Part shown: piece after piece, positions 1 through 5,905 of the stretch | Layout of the letters: each line of letters begins with the position of its first letter | How positions within the stretch are numbered: the first letter of the stretch is position 1 | Assembly (NCBI GenBank): GCA_947259605.1 | Contig: CAMYMX010000229.1 | Span: 1 to 6,200, forward strand | Source: an uncultured Polyangiaceae bacterium | GTDB taxonomy: Bacteria; Myxococcota_A; Polyangia; Polyangiales; Houyiibacteriaceae | Reading direction: 5' to 3' | Length of the DNA stretch: 6,200 nt | Notes under the pieces: model-generated | Told to the model about the DNA's origin: nothing | What the model saw: the letters and a program-made list of their open reading frames with translations, nothing else | Database searches by the model: none | Translations under genes and position numbers: made by a program

Positions 1-12
1 CGAGTGGCGCAA

Positions 13-765
13 TTACCCCACCGGCACAGATTGCAGATTGCTGGGCGGTAGCTCGATGGTCGGTAGGGGACGGCAGGCGACTCGCGCCGCTTCATCGCGA
101 TCGAGGCCGAGCAGCCCGAGAAGCACCGCAGCGCATCGCTCGGGCGTTCTCTCACGGTCGCCGGCCACGAGGTCCGTGAAGCCCCGATCGCCTGCATCGC
201 GGTTGGCGAGCTTGGTGTGCAGGTCGACTGCGCTGAGCACGGCCCCGCGAACGGCGATGACGGTCATCGGCAGATCGTCTGCGCGGAAGCGTCCAGCCGC
301 GACGCCCGTCTTCAAGTCGCGAAGCATGCGAGGCGCGAGCCCCTGATCGAGCACGCGGGGCCCAAAACCGACCCGAACCAGGAAGCGCCCCCAGAGCGGC
401 TCCTCCTGAGCACGCTGCAAGGTGTAGCGAACGGAGGCCGCGAAGACCTCTGCAGGATCCTCGACTCGCTCCGCGATGAGGTCGAGCGCGGCGCCGAAGC
501 TCTCGAAGACCTCGCTCACGAGCGCGTCGTGAATCGCCTCCTTGGACTCGAAGTAGTTGTAAAAGGTGCCGAAGCCCACGTCCGCGGCCTCGGTGATCTC
601 TTGGATGGCCACACCCTCCATGCCCCGGTCCGCCATCAGTCGAAGCGCTGCCCGGAGCAGCCGGTTTCGCGTTTGCCGCCGGCGGCGCGAATCCCGAGGC
701 TCGGCAGGGGCGTCGGCGGCGCGCCCGGATGGGGTGGAGGCGGCCAAGGTGGTGGTTTTCGCCAT
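13..765 (-). CDS. TetR/AcrR-family transcriptional regulator
   Basis: Probable ligand-responsive DNA-binding repressor, 250 aa from the start chosen here. After a flexible N-terminus of about 25 residues and an Arg-rich stretch (RRRRQTR), residues about 33-76 form a typical TetR helix-turn-helix: an AALRLMADRGMEGVAIQEI segment, then AADVGFGTFYNYFESKE, where GTFYNYF is the hallmark of the recognition helix. The remainder is a helical ligand and dimer domain without a recognisable specific family, ending in a Pro-rich tail. An upstream in-frame ATG at 810 would add 15 residues, but it has no ribosome binding site and would place the coding start inside the AT-rich promoter island, so the ATG at 765 is preferred. 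The gene is divergent from the aromatic hydroxylase, which suggests it controls that operon and responds to an aromatic substrate or intermediate. The family call is firm. The ligand and the direction of control are inference. Confidence 0.93.
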   Translation of the reverse strand: MAKTTTLAASTPSGRAADAPAEPRDSRRRRQTRNRLLRAALRLMADRGMEGVAIQEITEAADVGFGTFYNYFESKEAIHDALVSEVFESFGAALDLIAERVEDPAEVFAASVRYTLQRAQEEPLWGRFLVRVGFGPRVLDQGLAPRMLRDLKTGVAAGRFRADDLPMTVIAVRGAVLSAVDLHTKLANRDAGDRGFTDLVAGDRERTPERCAAVLLGLLGLDRDEAARVACRPLPTIELPPSNLQSVPVG

Positions 766-796
766 TGCTTGCCCACTGCTAGCACGAAAAAACAGA

Positions 797-832
797 GTTG
801 ACAAGATCATCAGTTATGATAAAAGCATCAAC
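797..832. promoter_or_regulatory. Candidate TetR operator (nested inverted repeats)
   Basis: The core is ATCAT (806-810), five bases, then ATGAT (816-820), a 15-bp near-palindrome centred on 813 with one mismatched pair. Around it is a second inverted pair, GTTGA at 797-801 and TCAAC at 828-832. The core falls between the -35 and -10 boxes of the predicted operon promoter, where a bound TetR dimer would block RNA polymerase, and it is also upstream of the regulator, so autoregulation is likely. The symmetry is visible in the sequence. That it is the binding site is inferred from the divergent layout usual for this family. Confidence 0.45.
798..825 (+). promoter_or_regulatory. Candidate sigma-70-type promoter for the catabolic operon
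   Basis: A perfect TTGACA -35 box lies at 798-803. It is followed after 16 bp by TAAAAG at 820-825, which matches four of six -10 positions. A better -10 match, TATGAT at 815-820, is only 11 bp from the -35 box, too close for normal use. The elements lie in an AT-rich island (about 785-836) in otherwise GC-rich DNA, in the divergent gap. Transcription would begin near 832, leaving a leader of about 35 nt before the hydroxylase. I could not assign a convincing promoter for the regulator on the minus strand, although it must also lie here. Confidence 0.5.
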
Positions 833-836
833 TTAG

Positions 837-852
837 TCGGCCCGGCGGCCGA
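837..852 (+). other. GC-rich hairpin in the operon leader
   Basis: TCGGCC (837-842) pairs perfectly with GGCCGA (847-852) across a four-base CGGC loop. It sits between the predicted transcription start and the weak ribosome binding site (CAGG at 857-860) of the hydroxylase, so in the mRNA it would be a stem at the 5' end. It could stabilise the transcript or modulate translation. There is no T-run after it, so it is not a terminator. Short GC-rich stems arise by chance in DNA of this composition. Confidence 0.3.
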
Positions 853-867
853 TCCACAGGTTCCGAG

Positions 868-2541
868 ATGACCCAGCTCGACGACAAGACGGAGGTATTG
901 GTGGTGGGCTTCGGCCCGGTCGGGGCTGCCATCGCCAACCTTCTCGGCCGCTACGGGGTGCGCACGCTCGCGATCGACGCGGCGACCCGGATCTTCCCGC
1001 AGCCGCGCGCCATCGCGCTCGACAATGAGGCGTTGCGCATTTTGCAGTCGGCGGGGCTGCCCGAGGGCTCGTTTGAGACCATCGCGATTCCAGAGGTTCG
1101 TTACCTCTCGCCGTACGTCGGTCAGTTGGCGCGCCTCCAAACCGGTGGCTGCTTGGACGGACATCCCAAGCTCGTGACCTTCTATCAGCCCGAGCTCGAG
1201 GCATCGCTTCGTGCACGCGTTCGCGACTATCCCCACGTCACGGTCGCCCTCGGGGTCGAGCTCACCGACATCGCCGAGCAACCAGACGGGGTCGTTGCGC
1301 GGGTTCGCGACGAAGCCGGCGCGGAGCGCACGATCCACGCGCAGTATCTCATCGGCGCTGACGGCGCCAAATCGATCGTGCGAAAGAAGCTCGGCGTGGG
1401 GTTCGAAGGACGAACCTACGTCGAGGACTGGTTGATCGTCGACGCGAAGCTCGCCTCGCCGTCGATCGACCACATCGAGTTTCTCTGCGATCCGAAGCGC
1501 CCCGCGCCGCACATGCCCGCGCCAGGAGGCCGGCAGCGCTGGGAGTTCATGCTGCATCCAGGCGAAAGCAGAGAGGAGATGGAACGCCCAGAGAAGGTGC
1601 GCGAGCTTCTGTCGCCCTGGGGCAGCCCCGACGACATGGAGGTCGAGCGAACCGCGGTTTATCGCTTCCACGCACGCACCGTGGAGCGCTTTCAGAAAGG
1701 CCGCGTGTTCCTGGCGGGCGACGCCGCGCACATCACGCCGCCGTTTGCCGGGCAGGGGCTGGTCGCCGGGCTGCGTGACGCCGCGAACCTCAGCTGGAAG
1801 CTGGCCTGGGTGCTGCGAGGGCGCGCCGAGCCCGCCATTTTGCAAAGTTACGATCAGGAGCGGCGACCGCACGCCAAAGCGATGATCGATCTCGCGAGGT
1901 TTTTGGGACGCATCATCATGCCCACGAGCCGCGTGCAGGCGCTCGGCACGGGTTTCCTCATGCGCACCCTGCGCTTGATCCCAGCCGCACGCTCGTACTT
2001 CGAAGACCTCAAGATCAAGCCGCAGAATCAATTCGACCGAGGTCTTTTCGTCGAGCGCGGGCGCCGACCCTCGCGTGGGCACAGGACGCAGCTGACTCGG
2101 GGCGCCCTGTTCCCGCAGGCCTGGGTTCAGCAAGGCAAAAAAGGCTGCTGGAGTGACGATGCGCTGGGCGAGGGCTTGGCGCTGGTCGGCTTCGGCATCG
2201 ATCCCGAGCCGCACCTCGGTGATGCAGCGGCCGATTGGCGCGCTGCCGGCGGAACCTGCATTCAGCTCTGCCACCGCGGCCAGCGGCTGCATCGGCGGAG
2301 CGCGGCGCACGTGTGGGAAGACATCAGCGGCGCGTTCGTGCCGTTCCTGGCGCCGGTCGGCTGGTCGGCCGTCGTCCGTCCGGACCGCACCATCCTCCAC
2401 CATGGTCCGATGACCGAAGCACCGCGCCTGGTTCGCGAGGTGTGCGATCTTCTCGGAACCGCGGAGGCGCAGTCCCGCTCGGGTACGAACGGCCCGCAAG
2501 CCTCCATGGCCGATGCTGCCACCACTGGAGGATCCCGATGA
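868..2541 (+). CDS. FAD-dependent aromatic hydroxylase, MhpA-like (3-(3-hydroxyphenyl)propionate hydroxylase family)
   Basis: Class A flavoprotein monooxygenase, 557 aa, close to the 554 aa of E. coli MhpA and collinear with it from memory. It should use NAD(P)H and O2 to hydroxylate a phenolic ring to a catechol in the cytoplasm. The FAD-binding GxGxxG is GFGPVG at residues 14-19, with acidic D37 ending the second strand. The conserved PRAIALDNEALR follows at 46-57. The DG motif is at 163-169 (GADGAKS) and the GD motif at 284-288 (GDAAH), followed by PPFAGQG and the RDAANLSWKL helix. Residues from about 400 form the thioredoxin-like C-terminal domain of this family. The start has only a weak CAGG signal 7 bp upstream. 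The TGA stop overlaps the ATG of the dioxygenase gene. The enzyme class is firm. Hydroxyphenylpropionate as substrate is only a guess, since this family also covers resorcinol-, cinnamate- and polyketide-type phenols. Confidence 0.92.
   Translation: MTQLDDKTEVLVVGFGPVGAAIANLLGRYGVRTLAIDAATRIFPQPRAIALDNEALRILQSAGLPEGSFETIAIPEVRYLSPYVGQLARLQTGGCLDGHPKLVTFYQPELEASLRARVRDYPHVTVALGVELTDIAEQPDGVVARVRDEAGAERTIHAQYLIGADGAKSIVRKKLGVGFEGRTYVEDWLIVDAKLASPSIDHIEFLCDPKRPAPHMPAPGGRQRWEFMLHPGESREEMERPEKVRELLSPWGSPDDMEVERTAVYRFHARTVERFQKGRVFLAGDAAHITPPFAGQGLVAGLRDAANLSWKLAWVLRGRAEPAILQSYDQERRPHAKAMIDLARFLGRIIMPTSRVQALGTGFLMRTLRLIPAARSYFEDLKIKPQNQFDRGLFVERGRRPSRGHRTQLTRGALFPQAWVQQGKKGCWSDDALGEGLALVGFGIDPEPHLGDAAADWRAAGGTCIQLCHRGQRLHRRSAAHVWEDISGAFVPFLAPVGWSAVVRPDRTILHHGPMTEAPRLVREVCDLLGTAEAQSRSGTNGPQASMADAATTGGSR
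2527..2540 (+). promoter_or_regulatory. Ribosome binding site and ATGA start-stop overlap
   Basis: GGAGG at 2527-2531 lies six bases before the ATG at 2538, whose last two bases form part of the hydroxylase TGA stop (2539-2541). The strong signal fixes the dioxygenase start, even though its reading frame is open back to 2235. The overlap indicates translational coupling, so hydroxylase and dioxygenase are probably made in linked amounts. Confidence 0.8.
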
Positions 2542-3611
2542 TTTCGCTTGCGACACCGCAACCGAGTCGGTGCTCCGACCCGACGTCGAAGGCGGTCGAG
2601 CTTGCGTACCTGACGTTCGAGCACCCGAGCCTCGAAGAAGCAGAGCGCTTTCTCACCGACTTTGGGCTGCACGTCACACATCGCGCCGACGACGGGCTTT
2701 GGTTTCGCAACACGGGCCCTTCGCCCTTCTGTTGCGTGGTTAAACGGGCCCCCAAGGCTCGCTTCGTGGGCTTCGCCCTCGCGGTTGCGACGCGCGAGGA
2801 GCTCGACGCGCTCAGCCGGCTTCCGGAGGCGACCTCGATCGAGCCGATGGACACGCCTGGCGGCGGCGAGCGGGTTCGACTGAACGATCCGGCTGGCTTC
2901 GTGGTCGAGGCTGTGCACGGGCGGTCCGAGGTCGAGCCGCTCGCCCACCGCGCGCCGCTTCGTCTCAACAGCCCTGCCGCGCAGTCGCGCATCAACGACG
3001 GACAGCGTGCCGCCGTGGCTCCGCCCGAGTTGACCAAGCTCGGACACGTGGTTCTCGAAGTGCCGCGATTTCAAGACAGCTGCGCGTGGTACACGCGACA
3101 CTTCGGCCTCCTTCCGAGCGACGTGCAGGTGCTTCCGGACGGGTCGCCGATGGTCGTGTTCCTGCGCATGGATCTCGGCGCCACGCCCAGCGATCACCAC
3201 ACCGTCGCGATCGTGCAGGGCTTCGCGCCACACTTCGAGCACTGTGCGTACGAGGTCGTCGACGCCGATGCGGTCGCGACGGGCCAACGATGGATGCAGG
3301 AGCGGCGCTGGCACCACGCATGGGGCGTCGGCCGACACATCCTCGGAAGCCAGGTGTTCGACTACTGGAACGATCTCTGGGGAGCCAAACACGAGCTTTA
3401 CAGCGATGGCGACGTTTTCACGTCGGATCACCCCATGGGCGTCCACGAGGTGAGCCGCAAAGCGATGTCACAGTGGGGGCCCGTGATGCCGAGAAGCTTC
3501 ATCCGCCCCGAGCTCTCGCTCGCAAACCTGAAGGCCCTCGCGCGGGTCTTTGGGCGCAACCCCGACGTGACGCCAGGCACGCTTTACCGCCTATTCAAGG
3601 CAATGGGATGA
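2538..3611 (+). CDS. Type I (vicinal oxygen chelate) extradiol ring-cleavage dioxygenase
   Basis: Predicted to open a catechol next to its two hydroxyls (meta cleavage) using Fe(II) or Mn(II) and O2. It is 357 aa with two glyoxalase/VOC modules. The N-terminal one (about 15-125) lacks metal ligands, as is normal. The C-terminal one (about 165-290) has the full active site by alignment from memory with BphC: metal ligands H170 (LGHVVLEV), H235 (HFEHCAYEV) and E286 (KHELYSDGD), plus acid/base residues equivalent to BphC H195 (H220 or H221), H241 (H267) and Y250 (Y276). Ligand spacing of 65 and 51 residues nearly equals that of BphC (64 and 50). The protein is longer than the usual 290-320 aa because of a C-terminal tail of about 65 residues containing QWGPVMPRSF. 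It overlaps the hydroxylase and precedes the FAH gene by 4 bp. The reaction type is well supported. The substrate is unknown. Confidence 0.9.
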   Translation: MISLATPQPSRCSDPTSKAVELAYLTFEHPSLEEAERFLTDFGLHVTHRADDGLWFRNTGPSPFCCVVKRAPKARFVGFALAVATREELDALSRLPEATSIEPMDTPGGGERVRLNDPAGFVVEAVHGRSEVEPLAHRAPLRLNSPAAQSRINDGQRAAVAPPELTKLGHVVLEVPRFQDSCAWYTRHFGLLPSDVQVLPDGSPMVVFLRMDLGATPSDHHTVAIVQGFAPHFEHCAYEVVDADAVATGQRWMQERRWHHAWGVGRHILGSQVFDYWNDLWGAKHELYSDGDVFTSDHPMGVHEVSRKAMSQWGPVMPRSFIRPELSLANLKALARVFGRNPDVTPGTLYRLFKAMG

Positions 3612-3615
3612 GAAC

Positions 3616-4563
3616 ATGGCCGTACACGTAGTCCGCTACGCCCACCAGAGCCGCATTCAATGGGGCGTGGTGCGCGGTCAAACGATCACCCCGATTCCCG
3701 GTGACTTCACCACCAGCGGCGAGCTCGTTCAGCACGCCTCGGGCCATGACCTCGCCGACCTTCGCGGAAACGAGCTCCGCCGAGACGACGTGCAGGTCTT
3801 GTCGCCCGTGACGCGCAATCAGCAGCTCATCTGCCTCGGAGCGAACTACCGCTCCCACATGATCGACTCGGGCGTCGATCCCGACGCGAAATCCTTCAAC
3901 ATGGTGTTTCGAAAAGCCTCGAGCTGCATCGTGTCGGCCGATAGCGACGTCGTCTGCCCCAGTCACGTCACTCTGCTCGACTACGAGATCGAGCTCGGGC
4001 TCGTCATCCGGCGCGACATCACGGCGCCCCGGGTCGTGACCGACGACAATCTGCACGAGCTCGTCGCAGGCGTGACCATCGTCAACGACTACTCGGCGCG
4101 AGATGTCCAGCTTCCGCAGATGCAGTTCTACAAGGGCAAGAGCTACCGCACGTTCGGCCCGGTCGGCCCTCATCTTTGTTTGCTCGAGCCAGGTGAGATG
4201 CACTACCTCCGCGATCTTCGGCTCACCCTCAGCGTCAATGGCGAGGTCCGGCAGAATGCGTCGACCAGCGAGCTCGTCCATTCGCCAGCCGATACGCTGA
4301 CCGAGCTCTCCGGACTCCAAGATCTGCACGCAGGCGACCTCATTGCGACGGGGACCCCCTCGGGCTGCGCCCTCCGTGTTCCGTCTCCGAGGATGCAACG
4401 AATCGCCGCGCTCCTCCCCGAAGCGACGCGCTGGCGCCTCTTCCTCCGGTCGCAGGCCCAACGCTCCGAATACCTGAAGCCGGGTGATGTCGTCGAGTCC
4501 CACATCGCCAGCGGGGACGGGGTCATCGACCTCGGTGTGCAACGCAACCGCGTGCTGGGCTAG
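3616..4563 (+). CDS. Fumarylacetoacetate hydrolase (FAH) family enzyme
   Basis: Metal-dependent C-C bond hydrolase or hydratase acting on 2-oxo/2,4-dioxo acids, 315 aa. An N-terminal cap (1-70) precedes the FAH core. Mg/Mn ligands are visible as E124 and E126 (DYEIELGLVI) and D158 (VNDYSARDVQ). Other family signatures are the lid motif NYRSH (77-81) with H81 and D84 where many relatives have H..E, a conserved Lys region (YKGKSY), and GTPSG at 246-250. About 30 residues are inserted between GTPSG and LKPGDVVE compared with common acylpyruvases. The start lies 4 bp after the dioxygenase stop, with a GGGATGAG stretch that could serve as ribosome binding site. Placed after an extradiol dioxygenase, it probably hydrolyses the ring-fission product, the job of the unrelated alpha/beta hydrolase MhpC in E. 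coli. Acting later as a hydratase or tautomerase is an alternative. Confidence 0.9.
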   Translation: MAVHVVRYAHQSRIQWGVVRGQTITPIPGDFTTSGELVQHASGHDLADLRGNELRRDDVQVLSPVTRNQQLICLGANYRSHMIDSGVDPDAKSFNMVFRKASSCIVSADSDVVCPSHVTLLDYEIELGLVIRRDITAPRVVTDDNLHELVAGVTIVNDYSARDVQLPQMQFYKGKSYRTFGPVGPHLCLLEPGEMHYLRDLRLTLSVNGEVRQNASTSELVHSPADTLTELSGLQDLHAGDLIATGTPSGCALRVPSPRMQRIAALLPEATRWRLFLRSQAQRSEYLKPGDVVESHIASGDGVIDLGVQRNRVLG

Positions 4564-4617
4564 GGGCGGCATCCAGGCGCGCCGGTGCGTACCTCGATTC
4601 CATGGTACCTACCCGCC

Positions 4618-5169
4618 ATGCATCGTCCCCGGCTGCTCCTCGCCTTCACCATCGGCCTCACGCTCATAGGCTGCAGCAAAACCACCACCGAACGGCTGCA
4701 GCTCCCACCGCTCGAGGCGGTTTCTGAAGTTGATCTCGAGCGCTATCTCGGCACTTGGTACGAGATTGCGAGCTATCCGCAGCGCTTCCAGGAAGGGTGC
4801 ACGGGCACGACGGCCACGTACACGCTGCGGAGCGACGGCGAGATCGACGTCCTCAACAAGTGTCGCAAAGGCAGCCTCGACGGCCCCGAGGACGTCGCAG
4901 AGGGAAGGGCGCGCGTCGTCGATCGTGAAACCAACGCTAAGCTCGAAGTATCGTTCTTCGGCCCGTTCTGGGGCGACTACTGGATCATCGACCTCGATCC
5001 CGATTACAAATACGCGGTCGTCGGTCACCCGAGTCGCGACTATCTCTGGATACTAAGCCGCACCCCAACACTCGACGACGCGACCTATGCCGGCATCCTG
5101 AGTCGACTCGAAGAGAAGGGATATCCGCTCGAGCCCCTGCGGAAGACCCTGCAACCGACTGGCCCGTAA
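4618..5169 (+). CDS. blc: Bacterial lipocalin (Blc-type) outer-membrane lipoprotein
   Basis: Small beta-barrel carrier of lipids or other hydrophobic ligands, 183 aa, close to E. coli Blc in length and motifs. From the ATG at 4618 the N-terminus is a textbook lipoprotein signal: a basic start (MHRPR), a hydrophobic stretch, then the lipobox LIGC with lipidated Cys19. The next residue is Ser, so sorting to the outer membrane is expected. Lipocalin motifs are YLGTWYEIASYPQRF (GTW at 45-47), SFFGPFWGDYWIIDLD and DYLWILSRTP. C61 and C82 flank the second strand and could form a disulfide. An in-frame GTG at 4585 would add 11 residues before the signal peptide, so it is unlikely. No clear ribosome binding site is seen for either start. 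It begins 54 bp after the FAH gene and could share its transcript. Blc proteins are linked to membrane stress, and a role in the aromatic pathway is not supported. Confidence 0.92.
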   Translation: MHRPRLLLAFTIGLTLIGCSKTTTERLQLPPLEAVSEVDLERYLGTWYEIASYPQRFQEGCTGTTATYTLRSDGEIDVLNKCRKGSLDGPEDVAEGRARVVDRETNAKLEVSFFGPFWGDYWIIDLDPDYKYAVVGHPSRDYLWILSRTPTLDDATYAGILSRLEEKGYPLEPLRKTLQPTGP

Positions 5170-5317
5170 AAAAGCGCGGGGCCCGCCAGAGATCCACGCA
5201 ACTTCATCGGCGATACGGGCGCCGGCTCATCCGACTGGAAGCGAGAGTCGAAGCTCAGTACGCTCTGCGCTCCCGCTCCATCATAAGCCTTGACGCCCCT
5301 CCCTCCAGACACAGGTT

Positions 5318-5325
5318 CCCCCCCC
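5318..5325 (+). repeat. Run of eight C in the leader of the hemerythrin-like gene
   Basis: A homopolymeric C8 tract lies 5 bp before the ribosome binding site, at the end of a pyrimidine-rich stretch that starts near 5294. It is in the 175-bp gap (5170-5344) between the lipocalin and hemerythrin-like genes. Apart from this tract I see no convincing promoter or terminator in that gap. Such tracts can vary in length by slippage, but nothing else here shows that it does. Confidence 0.6.
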
Positions 5326-5330
5326 TTCCA

Positions 5331-5339
5331 GGAAAGGAG
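5331..5339 (+). promoter_or_regulatory. Strong ribosome binding site of the hemerythrin-like gene
   Basis: GGAAAGGAG ends five bases before the ATG at 5345. It is the clearest Shine-Dalgarno sequence in the window together with the one at 2527. It fixes the start of the downstream gene and suggests efficient translation independent of the lipocalin gene. Confidence 0.75.
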
Positions 5340-5344
5340 CCATC

Positions 5345-5896
5345 ATGAAAGCCGTCGCCGCCGCAGTGCCAAACATCCCTCGCGAGGATTGGACGGCGCA
5401 TCCCCGGTTTCGTACGCAAGCACTCCTGCTCGGGTCCCACGCGAATTTTCGCAGAGTGAGCCGCTACCTGGTCGACCAAGCCGCCCGCGAGGAGTTCGTG
5501 GGCTTGCATTCTCTCTTCGATCGCTGGATTGCGGCGATGCGGAGCCACGAAGCCTACGAAGAGCGGAAGCTCTACCCATACCTCGAGTATCGCTGGCAGG
5601 TATCGTTGGAAGAGGCCCGCACCGGCCACGGCGAGCTCCACGCTCGCGCCGATGAGGTCGCCGAAGCCTTTCGCTCCTTGGCGCGCCCCGCCGATCCAAC
5701 GGATTCCACCGACAGCTCCACCGACAATCCGGTCCTCCGGGCACTACAAGCGCACGATCGCACACTCGACGACCACCTCAACGTCGAGGAGGAAGCCGTC
5801 ATCCCGCTGTTACTCGCGCTCGACCCGCAAGAGTTCGATCGCTACTACCGCAGCCCACTCTCCATGCTGATTCCCGCCGATCGTCGCGCGTTGTAG
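5345..5896 (+). CDS. Hemerythrin-like HHE-domain protein
   Basis: Cytoplasmic four-helix-bundle protein, 183 aa, predicted to bind a di-iron centre. Ligand candidates follow the H..HxxxE..H..HxxxE pattern: H32 (LGSHANF), H68 and E72 (SHEAYEE), H95 or H99 (GHGELH), and H144 with E148 (DDHLNVEEE). H137 is an extra nearby His. A low-complexity Pro/Thr/Ser/Asp loop (PADPTDSTDSSTD, 115-127) separates helices three and four and is longer than a minimal hemerythrin needs. There is no signal peptide or membrane segment. Relatives bind O2 or NO, store iron, or respond to oxidative stress, but the sequence does not show which applies here. A strong ribosome binding site precedes the ATG. The stop is nine bases before the next gene, which is in the same frame, so the two may be co-transcribed. 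Confidence 0.88.
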   Translation: MKAVAAAVPNIPREDWTAHPRFRTQALLLGSHANFRRVSRYLVDQAAREEFVGLHSLFDRWIAAMRSHEAYEERKLYPYLEYRWQVSLEEARTGHGELHARADEVAEAFRSLARPADPTDSTDSSTDNPVLRALQAHDRTLDDHLNVEEEAVIPLLLALDPQEFDRYYRSPLSMLIPADRRAL

Positions 5897-5905
5897 ACTA
5901 AAGGC

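Noticed and set aside
217..801. 194-codon plus-strand frame opposite the TetR gene
   Set aside because: No recognisable domain, Gly-rich end, and the minus strand encodes a clear helix-turn-helix regulator.
2235..2537. Upstream extension of the dioxygenase reading frame
   Set aside because: It would overlap the hydroxylase C-terminal domain by 300 bp. The added residues are Arg/Pro-rich with no domain, and GGAGG before the ATG at 2538 marks the true start.
814..2556. 580-codon open frame on the minus strand opposite the hydroxylase
   Set aside because: It mirrors the real gene, a common effect of GC-rich codon use. Its translation is rich in Arg, His and Gly, with no recognisable domain, while the plus strand encodes a clear flavoprotein.
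2262..3446. 394-codon minus-strand frame opposite the dioxygenase
   Set aside because: Shadow of the dioxygenase gene. No family motifs, and the plus strand has a complete active site and a strong ribosome binding site.
3595..4572. 325-codon minus-strand frame opposite the FAH gene
   Set aside because: Shadow frame with Asp/Val/Arg-rich composition and no motif. It spans the real gene almost exactly, as antisense shadows do.
5167..5184. Possible terminator after the lipocalin gene (A-run followed by GCGGGGCCCGC)
   Set aside because: The symmetric part leaves a loop of one base, which cannot fold, and the A-run precedes rather than a T-run following, so it does not look like an intrinsic terminator on the plus strand.
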